From an uncultured Prevotellaceae bacterium (GTDB lineage: Bacteria; Bacteroidota; Bacteroidia; Bacteroidales; Muribaculaceae): 39,031 nucleotides of DNA. Shown here piece after piece: positions 7,390-17,284 of the stretch (positions are counted from its first letter, which is position 1; each line of letters starts with the position of its first letter). The notes below the pieces were generated by a model. The model had not been told where the DNA came from, made no database searches, and saw nothing but the letters and a program-made list of their open reading frames with translations. Location of the stretch: the NCBI GenBank assembly GCA_900314215.1, contig OMUK01000132.1, positions 1-39,031 on the forward strand, in the 5' to 3' direction. A program made the translations under genes and the position numbers.

Positions 7390-7441
7390 TAAGCACATCA
7401 TCACAACAAAAATACAATCAAAAAAAAACAGAGAAAAAGAC

Positions 7442-8296
7442 ATGTTACGTATCGCTGTACAATCCAAGGGCCGTCTCTACGACGAGACGATGGAACTGCT
7501 CAAGGCCGCCGGCATCAAGCTCGTGGCGGTGAAACGCACGCTGCTGGTGCCCTCACGAAACTTCCCGGTAGAACTGCTGTTTCTGCGCGACGACGACATT
7601 CCCGACTCGGTGGCCACCGGCACTGCCGACATAGGCATCGTGGGCCTCAACGAGGTGCTCGAGAAGCACCAGGAGGTGAACGTGCTGCGCCACCTGGGCT
7701 TCAGCAAGTGCCGCCTCTCGCTGGCCATACCCAAGGAGACCAGCTACACGGGGCTGGAGTGGTTCAACGGCAAGAAGATAGCCACCAGCTATCCCAAGAT
7801 ACTGAGCGACTTCCTGAAGGAAAAGCACATCGATGCCGACATACACGTGATAAGCGGCTCGGTAGAGATTGCGCCCGGCATAGGGCTGAGCGACGCCATC
7901 TTCGACATCGTGTCGAGCGGCGGCACCCTGGTGAGCAACAACCTCAAGGAGGTGGAGGTGGTGCTGCCCAGCGAGGCCGTGCTCATAGGCAGCGACCGCG
8001 AGCTCGACGACGACAAGCGCAACGCCCTCAACGAGCTGCTCTTCCGCATCGAGGCCGTGAAGACCGCCGAGACCAAGAAATATGTGCTCATGAATGTGCC
8101 CAAGAGCAAGCTCCAGGCCGTGCTCGCCATTCTGCCTGGCATCAAGAGCCCCACTGTGCTGCCCCTGGCCGACGACAACTGGTGCTCGGTGCACTCGGTG
8201 ATCGACGAGAAAAACCTGTGGACCAGCATCAATGCCCTCAAGGCCGTGGGCGCCGAGGGCATACTGGTGCTCAATATCGAGGAAATGGTGCTGTAA
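7442..8296 (+). CDS. hisG: ATP phosphoribosyltransferase, long form
   Basis: This enzyme catalyses the first committed step of histidine synthesis, condensing ATP with PRPP to give phosphoribosyl-ATP. The 284 residues match the long HisG form. The two-lobed catalytic part covers about 1-208 (start LRIAVQSKGRL; RDDDIP; GTADIGIVG; PRPP loop around APGIGLSDAIFDIVSSGGT, residues 144-162). The C-terminal ACT-like regulatory domain covers about 209-284 and normally binds histidine for feedback inhibition, so HisZ is not needed. It is the first gene of hisGDCB and follows the His-codon attenuator, so control is expected at both transcription and enzyme level. Confidence 0.97.
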   Translation: MLRIAVQSKGRLYDETMELLKAAGIKLVAVKRTLLVPSRNFPVELLFLRDDDIPDSVATGTADIGIVGLNEVLEKHQEVNVLRHLGFSKCRLSLAIPKETSYTGLEWFNGKKIATSYPKILSDFLKEKHIDADIHVISGSVEIAPGIGLSDAIFDIVSSGGTLVSNNLKEVEVVLPSEAVLIGSDRELDDDKRNALNELLFRIEAVKTAETKKYVLMNVPKSKLQAVLAILPGIKSPTVLPLADDNWCSVHSVIDEKNLWTSINALKAVGAEGILVLNIEEMVL

Positions 8297-8339
8297 AGCC
8301 GATATTACATCTCTCTAAATATATAAAACACAAGAAATC

Positions 8340-9623
8340 ATGACAGTTGAAACAATCAAATATCCCGCGCGCGAGCAGTGGCCGCAGCTCATGCAGCGCG
8401 CAGTGGCCGAGACCCGAGAGCTGCACGACACCGTGGCGCACATCATGGCCAATGTGAAGCAGCACGGCGACCAGGCCCTGCGCGACTATGCGGCAAAATT
8501 CGACCACGTCGACCTTGGCGACCTCGCCGTGAGCCAGGCCGAGATCGACGAGGCCAGCGCCTCGCTCGACAGCGAGCTCAAGGCAGCTATCGACCAGGCA
8601 GCCAGCAACATCGCCAAGTTTCACGAGGCACAACGCATGCAGCCCATCGAGGTGGAGACCTCGCCCGGCGTGACATGCAGCCAGCGCGCCGTGCCCATCA
8701 CCGATGTGGGCCTGTATATACCCGGCGGCAACTCGCCCCTGTTCTCCACCGTGCTCATGCTGGGCATGCCTGCCCGCATAGCCGGCTGCCGCAACGTGGA
8801 GATGTGCACCCCCTGCGGCCCCCACGGCAAGGTGCACCCAGCCATCCTCTACGCCGCCCAGCGCTGCGGCATCGACCGCATCTACAAGAGCGGCGGCGCA
8901 CAAGCCATTGCTGCCATGACCTATGGCACCGAGACCATTGCACGGGTGAGCAAAATCTTCGGCCCAGGCAACCGCTTTGTGATGGAGGCCAAGATGCAGG
9001 CGCAATACGACAATGTGGCCATCGACATGCCTGCCGGCCCCAGCGAGGTGATGGTGGTGGCCGACGACAGTGCCAATCCCCGCTATGTGGCCAGCGACTT
9101 CCTCTCGCAGGCCGAGCATGGCCCCGACAGCCAGTCGACCCTGCTCACCACCAGCGAGGACTTTGCCCAGCAGTTGCCTCAAGTGATCGACGAGCTGCTC
9201 TCCAGCCTGCCCCGGCAGGAAATGATGAAGAAATCGCTCAGCCACAGCCACATCATCGTGATGCACAGCATCGACGAGGTGATGGACTATGTGAACGCCT
9301 ACGCTCCCGAGCACCTCATCTTGAACTGCGCCGATGCCCTCGCCCTCGCCAGCCGCGTGGTGAACGCCGGCTCGGTATTTCTGGGTCCCTACTCGCCCGA
9401 GAGTGCCGGCGACTATGCCAGCGGCACCAATCACACCCTGCCCACCAGCGGCTACGCCCACGCCTATAGCGGCGTGAACCTCGACAGCTTCACCAAGAAG
9501 ATCACCTTCCAGCGCCTCTCGCAGGCAGGCCTCGAGGGCATAGGCCGCACCGTTGAGCTCATGGCCGAGGCCGAGGACCTCATGGCCCACCGCCTGGCAG
9601 TGGCCGTGCGCCTCGGCCAATAA
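8340..9623 (+). CDS. hisD: Histidinol dehydrogenase
   Basis: This NAD-dependent, zinc-containing enzyme performs the last two oxidations, from L-histidinol to L-histidine. At 427 residues it has the family's usual length. Visible motifs are GPGNRFV (about 208), DMPAGPSEVM, the zinc-ligand region QAEHGPDSQS (Gln257, His260), the catalytic pair APEHL (Glu324, His325), the zinc Asp in ESAGDYASGTNH (about 358) and the C-terminal zinc His near 417 in LMAHRLAV. It starts 43 bp after hisG with no terminator between, and 29 bp separate it from hisC. Confidence 0.97.
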   Translation: MTVETIKYPAREQWPQLMQRAVAETRELHDTVAHIMANVKQHGDQALRDYAAKFDHVDLGDLAVSQAEIDEASASLDSELKAAIDQAASNIAKFHEAQRMQPIEVETSPGVTCSQRAVPITDVGLYIPGGNSPLFSTVLMLGMPARIAGCRNVEMCTPCGPHGKVHPAILYAAQRCGIDRIYKSGGAQAIAAMTYGTETIARVSKIFGPGNRFVMEAKMQAQYDNVAIDMPAGPSEVMVVADDSANPRYVASDFLSQAEHGPDSQSTLLTTSEDFAQQLPQVIDELLSSLPRQEMMKKSLSHSHIIVMHSIDEVMDYVNAYAPEHLILNCADALALASRVVNAGSVFLGPYSPESAGDYASGTNHTLPTSGYAHAYSGVNLDSFTKKITFQRLSQAGLEGIGRTVELMAEAEDLMAHRLAVAVRLGQ

Positions 9624-9652
9624 AATCAACCACAAAACTCCAAACGACGACA

Positions 9653-10696
9653 ATGAAAGCATCATTTGACATAACCCGCCTGGTGAGGCCCAATATCCTG
9701 GCCCTCGAGCCCTACAGCTGCGCCCGCAACGAGTTTCACGGCCAGGCAAGCGTGTGGCTCGACGCCAACGAGAGCCCCTACAACGCCCCCTACAACCGCT
9801 ACCCCGACCCCTTGCAGCTGCGGGTGAAAGCCGCGCTGAGCCGGGTGAAAGGCGTGCCCAGCGAGTGCATCTTTCTGGGCAACGGCAGCGACGAGTGCAT
9901 CGACCTGGTGTACCGCGTGTTTTGCGAGCCCGGCCGCGACAATGTGGTGGCCATGGCACCCAGCTACGGCATGTATGAGGTGTGCGCCCACATCAACGAC
10001 GTGGCCTACCGCAAGGTGCCCCTGCGCGACGACTACACCCTCGACGTCGACGCCATGCTGGCAGCCGTCACGCCCAGCACCAAGGCCATATTCCTGTGCT
10101 CGCCCAACAATCCCACCGGCAACGCCATCGACGTGGCCCTCATCGAGCGCCTGCTCATCGACTTTGACGGCATCGTGGTCGTCGACGAGGCCTATGGCGA
10201 CTTCTCGTCGAAGCCATCGATGCGATTCAAGTTGCGCGACTACCCCAACCTGCTCGTGATGCAGACCTTCTCCAAGGCCTGGGGCAGCGCCGGCGTGCGC
10301 CTGGGCATGGCATTTGCCTCAAAGCAGATCATCGACCTATTTAATAAGGTGAAATACCCCTACAACGTGAACCTGCTCACCCAGCGCTACGCCCTCGAGC
10401 ACCTGGAGAAAATCGAGCAAACCAAGGCGTGGACAAGCACCATACTTGCCGAGCGCAGCCGTCTCATCGCCGCACTCGAGCAGTTGCCGCAAGTGGTGAC
10501 CACCTATCCCACCGACGCCAACTTTGTGCTGGTGAAAACCATCGACGCCGACGGCATCTACAACTACCTGCGCGACCACGGCATCATCGTGCGCAACCGC
10601 AGCCGGGTGGAGAAGTGCCTGGGCTGCCTGCGCATCACCGTGGGCACCAGCCAGGAAAACGACGCAGTAATCAACGCAATCAAGCAATATGGATAA
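9653..10696 (+). CDS. hisC: Histidinol-phosphate aminotransferase
   Basis: This PLP-dependent class I/II aminotransferase makes histidinol phosphate from imidazole acetol phosphate and glutamate. The 347 residues show the expected landmarks: NESPYNAP near the N-terminus, [17 protein letters not shown] (about 149-156), VVDEAYGDF, the PLP lysine Lys208 in [14 protein letters not shown], and RNRS near the C-terminus. Its last codons overlap the start of hisB by 8 bp, so the two are probably translationally coupled. Confidence 0.97.
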   Translation: MKASFDITRLVRPNILALEPYSCARNEFHGQASVWLDANESPYNAPYNRYPDPLQLRVKAALSRVKGVPSECIFLGNGSDECIDLVYRVFCEPGRDNVVAMAPSYGMYEVCAHINDVAYRKVPLRDDYTLDVDAMLAAVTPSTKAIFLCSPNNPTGNAIDVALIERLLIDFDGIVVVDEAYGDFSSKPSMRFKLRDYPNLLVMQTFSKAWGSAGVRLGMAFASKQIIDLFNKVKYPYNVNLLTQRYALEHLEKIEQTKAWTSTILAERSRLIAALEQLPQVVTTYPTDANFVLVKTIDADGIYNYLRDHGIIVRNRSRVEKCLGCLRITVGTSQENDAVINAIKQYG

Positions 10697-11828
10697 TAAG
10701 AAAAGAGCCCTGTTTATCGACCGCGACGGCACCATCGTGGTCGAGCCTGTGGTCGACGAGCAAGTCGACTCGTTTGAGAAACTGGAATTTCTGCCCGGCG
10801 CCATCACCAGCCTGGCCTTCATCGCCCGCACCCTCGACTTTGAGCTGGTGATGGTGACCAACCAGGACGGCCTGGGCACGCCCTCGTTTCCCACCGAGCA
10901 ATTCATAGGCCCACACAACCTCATTCTCAAGACTCTGGAGGGCGAGGGCGTGAAATTCAGCGACATCATCATCGACACCACCCTGGAGCGCGACCACCAG
11001 CCCACCCGCAAGCCCGGCATCGCCCTGCTGGGCAAGTACACCGGCGGCAACTACGACCTGGCCCGCAGCTACGTGATAGGCGACCGCCTCACCGACGTGC
11101 AGCTGGCCCAGAACCTGGGAGCCAAGGCCATCTTGCTTGCACCCGACATTGCCCAGGCCAAGCAAGCCGTGCACGAGGCCGCGCTCGACGACGCCCTGGC
11201 CATTGTGGCCCCCGGCTGGCACCGCGTGAGCGACTACCTGCGCGGCGGCGAGCGCACGGCCCACATCGTGCGCAACACCCGCGAGACCCGCATCGACATC
11301 GTCATCGACCTCGACGGCACCGGCAATTGCGAGATCTCGACCGGCATAGGCTTCTTTGACCACATGCTCGACCAGATAGGGCGCCACAGCGGCATCGACC
11401 TGAAAATCAAGTGCGACGGCGACCTCTACGTCGACGAGCACCACACCATCGAGGACACCGGCATCGCCCTGGGCGAAGCCCTCGGCCAGGCCCTGGGCGA
11501 CAAGCGCGGCATCGACCGCTACGGCTTTGTGCTGCCCATGGACGACAGCCATTGCACCGTGGCACTCGACTTCGGCGGCCGCAGCTGGCTCGTGTGGGAC
11601 GCCGAGTTTCACCGCGAGAAGATAGGCGAGATGCCCACCGAGATGTTTCCCCACTTCTTCAAGAGCCTGTGCGACGGCGCGCGCATGAACCTCTACGTGA
11701 GCGCCCGCGGCGCCAACGAGCACCACAAGATTGAGTGCATATTCAAGGGGCTGGCCCGCGCCCTCAAGCAAGCCGTGAGGCGCGACGTGTTCAACTACCG
11801 TCTGCCCAGCACCAAGGGCATGCTGTAG
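10689..11828 (+). CDS. hisB: Bifunctional histidinol-phosphatase / imidazoleglycerol-phosphate dehydratase
   Basis: The protein has 379 residues. The N-terminal HAD phosphatase (about 1-175) carries the DxDGT motif at Asp11-Asp13 and RKPG further on. It hydrolyses histidinol phosphate. The C-terminal dehydratase (about 192-379) carries [16 protein letters not shown] and GANEHHKIE, whose His and Glu residues bind the metals, and it makes imidazole acetol phosphate. Where the E. coli enzyme has a zinc-binding Cys cluster before RKP, this one reads [13 protein letters not shown] and has no cysteine, so that zinc site is absent. I believe this is shared by related Bacteroidota enzymes but cannot verify it here. 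It is the last gene of the cluster; hisH, hisA, hisF and hisI are not in the window. Confidence 0.96.
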   Translation: MDNKKRALFIDRDGTIVVEPVVDEQVDSFEKLEFLPGAITSLAFIARTLDFELVMVTNQDGLGTPSFPTEQFIGPHNLILKTLEGEGVKFSDIIIDTTLERDHQPTRKPGIALLGKYTGGNYDLARSYVIGDRLTDVQLAQNLGAKAILLAPDIAQAKQAVHEAALDDALAIVAPGWHRVSDYLRGGERTAHIVRNTRETRIDIVIDLDGTGNCEISTGIGFFDHMLDQIGRHSGIDLKIKCDGDLYVDEHHTIEDTGIALGEALGQALGDKRGIDRYGFVLPMDDSHCTVALDFGGRSWLVWDAEFHREKIGEMPTEMFPHFFKSLCDGARMNLYVSARGANEHHKIECIFKGLARALKQAVRRDVFNYRLPSTKGML

Positions 11829-12214
11829 CCCGCCCGCGGCCAGAGTAGCCCGCCCACCACCGGCAACACCCGCATCAAGCCATGATTACGCCCTGCCACA
11901 CCCTGCCCGCAGGGCTGCCGCAACCCACTCGCCCACAAGCGCCTGCGCCACGGGCCATGTGGTGGCGCGGCAGCCCAGGCCAGCCAATGCCAGCAATGGG
12001 GCTAACTTGTTAATTAACTAAATTATTGTTTTCAAACTGAAAAAGATGTGAAATAACGGAAATTATCACGGCGCATCATAAAAAAAATCGAAAAAAAAGT
12101 CTTTACTTTGTAAGGTGTTTTGGGGTCATCTTTCCTATCCTGGAGCAGATGATTTTAAAGTCACGACGATAAGCTATTAACATAAAATACATAACAACTA
12201 AATAATTCATTTTT
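11829..12214. other. Intergenic region between hisB and the SusC-like gene
   Basis: The first 170 bp are GC-rich and non-coding. They contain two hairpins, CCCTG-CCCG-CAGGG (11901-11914) and GCGCCAC/GTGGCGC (11945-11968, 10-nt loop). Neither is followed by a T-run, so they are weak candidates for the end of the his transcript. The rest is AT-rich, with TTTACTTTG at 12102-12110, one base off a -7 box and about 105 bp before the SusC start. The same TTTACTTTG occurs upstream of the gene at 22890. No small gene is evident. Confidence 0.5.
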
Positions 12215-15200
12215 ATGAGAAAACAGCTATTGCTTCTGTTATTTTCCCTCTTAGCGGTGATGGGTTATGCCCGCACGGTGACGGGAGTTGTAACATCGGC
12301 TGCCGACAAACAAGGCGTGATAGGCGCCTCGGTACGCGTGCATGGCACAACCCGCGGCGTGACAACCGACATTGACGGAAAATTCACGATTGATGCGAGC
12401 GACAACGATGTGCTCGACATCACATTTGTGGGTATGAAACCCATCTCGGTGAAAGTGGGCAACCAATCGAACCTGAACATCGTGATGGAAGACAACGCCC
12501 AGACTCTGGGAGAAGTTGTGGTAACGGCCATGGGGCAGACTCAGGAGAAGAAGAAACTGAACTTCGCAGTCCAGTCGCTTAACTCCGATGAGGTGACCGC
12601 AGGCGGAAACACCAACTTTGCCAACTCACTGCAAGGTAAAATCGCCGGCCTGCAGGTGTCGACTGGCGGCGGCTCGCCAAACTCGTCGACGCAGGTGATC
12701 ATACGTGCAATCTCCTCGATCAACAACGCTCAGAACAACGAGCCCCTGGTGATTGTCGACGGCGTGCCCGTGCGTGGCCACGGCAGCTCGCTGGGCGATA
12801 TCAACCCCGACGATATTGAGAACATGACCGTGCTCAAGGGCGCAGCAGCAAGTGCCCTCTACGGCCAGGAGGCTGCCAACGGCGTGATCATGATCACCAC
12901 CAAGAGCGGTTCGCGCGACGGCAGCGTGACGGTGAACGGCAACGTGAGCGTCGAGGTGAGCACCCCCATGCGCGTGCCTGGCATCCAGACCATGTTCACT
13001 CCCGGTGTGAGAGGCATGTATAAAGAGAATACCGGCAGCGGTGGCTGGGGCCCCTACTTGCAGAGTGGCGAGCAGCGCTACGACAACGTGGGCAACTTCC
13101 TGGGCACTGGCTTCCAGCAGAAATACGACATGAGCATCTCGGGCGGCACCGAGAAATTCAACTCCTATGCCTCGGTGTCCTACACCAATAGCGACGGCAT
13201 TGTGCCCAAGGACTACAAGGACCAGCTCACCGTGTTTCTCAAGGGCATGTACAAGCCCAGCGAGCAAGTCACCTTCAACCTGAGCACCAACTATGTGCAC
13301 AGCAAGTCGCGCGGCTTCGGCAACTCGATGTCGACCATCTACAACTGGGGCATCAACCACGACATGAGCGACTATCAGACCAAAGAAGGCCACGTGAACT
13401 GGGCCAACTACTACGACGCCTGGGACGAGCTGCTCGACACGCAGCGCATAGGCGCAGCCGTGTCGCCCTACTACGGCCGCAACCGCGACAAGAGCGAGAC
13501 CCAGAGCGACCGTATCGTGATCAACGGCCAGGTGAGCTACGAGCCCATCAAGGACCTCGTGCTCACGGGCAAGATTGGCTACGACAAGGGCTACAGCACC
13601 TATGAGAGCTACACCGTACCCCGCCTCTACGACGGCGACCTGGTTGACCCCGAGAACACCGACGTGAAGTCGATTCTGGCCAGCCGCCAGTCGCTCTACG
13701 GCAGCTACAGCTTCGACCCCTCGCGCAGCGAGCAATTCACGTTGCAAGGCCTGGCAACCTATAAGAAGACGATTGCCGAAGACTTCAACATCAACGTGCT
13801 GCTGGGTGCCGAGTACAAGAAGAACACGAGCTACGAGGCCACCATCTATGGCGAGCACTTCCAGCTGGGCGGTGACTACTACAGCTTCATGAACACCGAC
13901 TTCACCAATGGCGACCTGCTCATGGACAACCACCCCACGCTGTACCACACCAAGTATAACAAGTATGGCTACTTCGGCGAGCTGCGCTTCGACTACAAGG
14001 GCATCGCCCAATTGAGCGTGACAGGCCGCTACGACGGCACCTCGCGCCTCAAGCAAGTCGACTACGACTACTTCTACCCATCGGTAACCGCCGGTGTCAT
14101 CTTCAGCGAACTCTTCCACATGACCAACAGCTGGTTCTCCTATGGCAAGATACGCGGCAACTGGGCTAAGGTGGGTAAAGACTGCCCCGCCTACCTCTTC
14201 ACCGACACCTACAAGCAATGGACCATATTCCCCGACGGCGGTTATGGTGTGGACCCAACCACCTCGCGCGCCATCACGCTTGAGCCTGAGATGGACAGCT
14301 CGTGGGAGATTGGCGCCGACCTGCGCTTCTTCAACAGCCGCACCCGCCTGGATATAGCCTACTACTCGACTACGGCCGACAACCAGATCGTGAGCGTGCG
14401 TGTGTCGCCTGCATCGGGCACCATCCTGCAAACCCGCAACGAGGGTACTGTAAAGAACCACGGTATGGAAATAAGCCTGGCACAAGACATCGTCAAGACC
14501 GACGATATCACCTGGACGGCCAACTTGAACTACTCGTTCAACCGCGGCAAGGTGACCAAGCTGCCCGAGGGCGTGACCGAGATTCAGGGCACCCAGTATG
14601 GCGACATCTTCCCAGTGGCACGCCTCAACGGCTCGTCGACCGGTCTCTCGGGCAAGGACTACTTGCGCGACCCCGACGGCAACGTGATATGCGACGCCAA
14701 TGGTTATCCCACCATCAACCCGGCCAAGGGCATCTACATCGGCAACCGTGAGCCCGACTTCCTGATAGGCTTGGGCAGCAGCTTCCGCTACAAGCACGCC
14801 ACCCTGTCGTTCCTGCTCGACGGGCGCTGCGGCGGCGACGTGGCCAACGTCACGGGTCGCAGCCTGCTCACCAACGGCATGGCCAAGATATGGGAGAAAT
14901 ACCGCAACCGCGAGTATATCGTAGATGGCGTTCAGGCTGTGACCAACGCCGACGGCACCACGAGCTATGTGAAGAACACCACTCCTGTGGTGCTCGACCA
15001 GAACTATGTGAGCAAGTACTACAGCACCGTCTCGAGCAACTTTATCGAGGACGGCAGCTACCTGCGACTGAGCTATGTGACGCTGAGCTACGACTTCTCG
15101 TCGATGCTCAAGAAGGGATGGGCTGTGAAGAACCTGAGCTTGAGCGCTACAGGCCGCAACCTCTTCATCCTCACCAAGTACACCGGCAACGATCCTGCTG

Positions 15201-15301
15201 TGCTGGCCTCTACATCGGGCGGTACTGGCGGTTCGGGTATCGACTACTACCAAGTGCCAGTTTCTCGCAGTTTCAATTTCACGCTTAAAGCAACATTCTA
15301 A
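12215..15301 (+). CDS. SusC/RagA-family TonB-linked outer-membrane transporter
   Basis: The protein has 1028 residues. A signal peptide (about 1-19) is followed by a carboxypeptidase-D regulatory-like beta-sandwich (about 22-90), a TonB-box-like LGEVVVTAMG (98-107) and a plug domain. The plug contains LQGKIAGLQV, PLVIVDGVPV and DIENMTVLKGAAASALYG, the standard SusC signature. The long beta-barrel ends in the aromatic NFTLKATF. SusC proteins import glycans or peptides through the outer membrane using TonB energy, with SusD as an extracellular lid. SusD follows 19 bp downstream, so the pair is co-transcribed with the next two lipoprotein genes. There is no N-terminal extension for an anti-sigma factor. 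Confidence 0.95.
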   Translation: MRKQLLLLLFSLLAVMGYARTVTGVVTSAADKQGVIGASVRVHGTTRGVTTDIDGKFTIDASDNDVLDITFVGMKPISVKVGNQSNLNIVMEDNAQTLGEVVVTAMGQTQEKKKLNFAVQSLNSDEVTAGGNTNFANSLQGKIAGLQVSTGGGSPNSSTQVIIRAISSINNAQNNEPLVIVDGVPVRGHGSSLGDINPDDIENMTVLKGAAASALYGQEAANGVIMITTKSGSRDGSVTVNGNVSVEVSTPMRVPGIQTMFTPGVRGMYKENTGSGGWGPYLQSGEQRYDNVGNFLGTGFQQKYDMSISGGTEKFNSYASVSYTNSDGIVPKDYKDQLTVFLKGMYKPSEQVTFNLSTNYVHSKSRGFGNSMSTIYNWGINHDMSDYQTKEGHVNWANYYDAWDELLDTQRIGAAVSPYYGRNRDKSETQSDRIVINGQVSYEPIKDLVLTGKIGYDKGYSTYESYTVPRLYDGDLVDPENTDVKSILASRQSLYGSYSFDPSRSEQFTLQGLATYKKTIAEDFNINVLLGAEYKKNTSYEATIYGEHFQLGGDYYSFMNTDFTNGDLLMDNHPTLYHTKYNKYGYFGELRFDYKGIAQLSVTGRYDGTSRLKQVDYDYFYPSVTAGVIFSELFHMTNSWFSYGKIRGNWAKVGKDCPAYLFTDTYKQWTIFPDGGYGVDPTTSRAITLEPEMDSSWEIGADLRFFNSRTRLDIAYYSTTADNQIVSVRVSPASGTILQTRNEGTVKNHGMEISLAQDIVKTDDITWTANLNYSFNRGKVTKLPEGVTEIQGTQYGDIFPVARLNGSSTGLSGKDYLRDPDGNVICDANGYPTINPAKGIYIGNREPDFLIGLGSSFRYKHATLSFLLDGRCGGDVANVTGRSLLTNGMAKIWEKYRNREYIVDGVQAVTNADGTTSYVKNTTPVVLDQNYVSKYYSTVSSNFIEDGSYLRLSYVTLSYDFSSMLKKGWAVKNLSLSATGRNLFILTKYTGNDPAVLASTSGGTGGSGIDYYQVPVSRSFNFTLKATF

Positions 15302-15320
15302 ACCACAGAATAAGAAAACA

Positions 15321-17228
15321 ATGAAGAAAATCAATATATTTGCGTTATTGCTACTGACATGCCTGGGCATGGTGAGCTGTGGGGACACGCTCGATGACAA
15401 CATCAACCCCGACAGGGCCCATACCATCGATGCCAAAAACGGTCTGCCGGTAGTCATCTACTACGCACAGCAAATCGTCTATGACCACGCCGAATACAAC
15501 GCCTACTTCTCGCAGATGCTCACCACGGGCGGCAAGAGCTCGATAGGCTCCTACAGCTACAAGTGCGAGTGGGAGATGCTCACGATGAACCGCCACCCCA
15601 TGTGGCGCCGCCACTTCTACGACATAGGCGTGAATGCCAACAACGTGATTGCCAATGCCGAGGCCATAGGCTCGCCCAACTACGAGCTCATAGCCCGCAC
15701 CATCAAGCTGATGTCGACCCAGCTCACCACCGACGCCTTTGGCGACATGCCGCTGAGCGAGGCCTACAAGTCGAATGCTCCAAAATACGACACCCAGGAG
15801 CAAGTGTATGCCTGGATGATGCAAGAGTGCGACGACCTGATCAAGGACTTCGACGACACCAGCATCACCAATAACCCCAACAACCAGACCATAGGCGCCG
15901 ACATCGACCGTGTATACAAGGGCGACCTGAGCCGCTGGAAAGGCCTGGTGCTCGCCATCAAGGCCCGCCTGCTGCTGCGCAACCTGCCCAACATCGACCG
16001 CAGCGCAGCCATGTGCCAGAAGATCGTGGATGCAGCCGATGCCGCCATCACACAATGGCGCTCGGGCTCGCTGCTCTATGGCAGCTGGTTTGGCAACGAG
16101 CCACGCTACTACTGGGACGGCGGCACTGGCACTCAGAATGCCGTGTGGAGCATCGCACAACCCACAATCAACACTTGGGAGTCGCGTGCCAACCTGCTCT
16201 CGTCGGCCATACCGAGCAAATTCTTCATGGTCGACCTGCTGGGTCTCTCCAACCCCGACAATGAGGCACTGAGCGGCCTCTTCGCCTGGACTGGCCACCA
16301 GCACGACGGCTATGCCAACGACCCGCGCTGCAACCTGCTCATGGTGGCACGCACAGGCCCAACTACCGCAAGCAACGAGTCGCCATCGATCAAGATGCGC
16401 TACTTGGAGAACAACATAGGCATGGGCAGCAGCTACAAGATTGCCAATTACCCCTACCTCTACATGGGCGCCTATGCCGGCGCAATCACGGCCTACAACC
16501 CCATCTTCACCATGGAGGAGCTCTACTTCATCAAGGCCGAGGCCGAGTACTGGCTGGGCAACAAGGCCGAGGCTTGCGCTCTGGCCAAGGAGGCCACCGA
16601 GCACAACATCGAGCGTCACCTCGAGGCCTTTGAGCTCTATCATCCCAACCCCAGCTACGACAGCAAGACCGACAACAAGTATCCTGGCAAGACTACAGTG
16701 AGCGGCGAGGCCGCCTTTGAGTCGAAGGAGTACTGGGATGCCCAAGTCAACGCCTTCCTCAACAACCAGGACTACTACCGCGGCAGCAGCAAGAAGCCTA
16801 GTGTGTACAAGGTCACCGACCGCGGCAACGAGCACTGGTTCTTCAACCCCAGCAACTACACGCTGAGCGACCTCATGGAGCAGAAGTACATCGCCATGTA
16901 CCTCCAGCCCGAGCAGTGGACCGACATGCGCCGCTACCACTACAGCAACAACCGCAACAAGTACGGCATAGGCGACAACCAGGAGATCATCTATCCCACG
17001 CTGCGTCGCCCCTACAACCTCTATGCCGCCTACTGGATCGACGGCCTCACCGAGGAGCAGAAGGAGAACACTTGGATACAACGCCTCAACTACGATCCCG
17101 AGACCGAGGAGAAGTACAACAAGAAGGAGCTCGAACGCCTTGGCGCCTACAAGAACTACAAGTGGCTGCAGAAGCCTATGATATGGGCCGAGGACTATGG
17201 CAAAGTCACCTCGTTGACTGGCAAGTGA
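15321..17228 (+). CDS. SusD/RagB-family surface lipoprotein
   Basis: The 635-residue lipoprotein has lipobox LGMVSC with Cys20 as the modified residue, followed by acidic residues (GDTLDDN) that fit surface export. It has the SusD-like helical repeat layout: an N-terminal segment with MWRRHFYDIGVNANNVIANA, TQLTTDAFGDMPLSEAY, a middle MEELYFIKAEAEYWLGNKAEA and a C-terminal YIAMYLQPEQWTDMRRY. These fit the SusD-like_2 type, longer than BT SusD. It binds the substrate and caps the SusC barrel, and directly follows the SusC gene. Confidence 0.93.
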   Translation: MKKINIFALLLLTCLGMVSCGDTLDDNINPDRAHTIDAKNGLPVVIYYAQQIVYDHAEYNAYFSQMLTTGGKSSIGSYSYKCEWEMLTMNRHPMWRRHFYDIGVNANNVIANAEAIGSPNYELIARTIKLMSTQLTTDAFGDMPLSEAYKSNAPKYDTQEQVYAWMMQECDDLIKDFDDTSITNNPNNQTIGADIDRVYKGDLSRWKGLVLAIKARLLLRNLPNIDRSAAMCQKIVDAADAAITQWRSGSLLYGSWFGNEPRYYWDGGTGTQNAVWSIAQPTINTWESRANLLSSAIPSKFFMVDLLGLSNPDNEALSGLFAWTGHQHDGYANDPRCNLLMVARTGPTTASNESPSIKMRYLENNIGMGSSYKIANYPYLYMGAYAGAITAYNPIFTMEELYFIKAEAEYWLGNKAEACALAKEATEHNIERHLEAFELYHPNPSYDSKTDNKYPGKTTVSGEAAFESKEYWDAQVNAFLNNQDYYRGSSKKPSVYKVTDRGNEHWFFNPSNYTLSDLMEQKYIAMYLQPEQWTDMRRYHYSNNRNKYGIGDNQEIIYPTLRRPYNLYAAYWIDGLTEEQKENTWIQRLNYDPETEEKYNKKELERLGAYKNYKWLQKPMIWAEDYGKVTSLTGK

Positions 17229-17284
17229 GCACAGGGCTCGTGAATTTTTTTAAATCAAAAAAAACAGATTCTACACAAGAGATT

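Noticed and set aside
11901-11968. Hairpins after hisB as an intrinsic terminator
   Set aside because: The stems are good but neither has a T-run; they are mentioned only as part of the intergenic region.
12626-15457. A 943-codon open frame on the minus strand
   Set aside because: It is antisense to the SusC-like gene, with shadow-type composition and no signal peptide or domain. Similar shadows at 15351-17081, 24574-26610 and 8271-9959 were dropped for the same reason.
16916-17284. N-terminal extension of the SusE-position lipoprotein
   Set aside because: The frame is open but runs inside the SusD gene in another frame. The lipoprotein signal begins at 17285.
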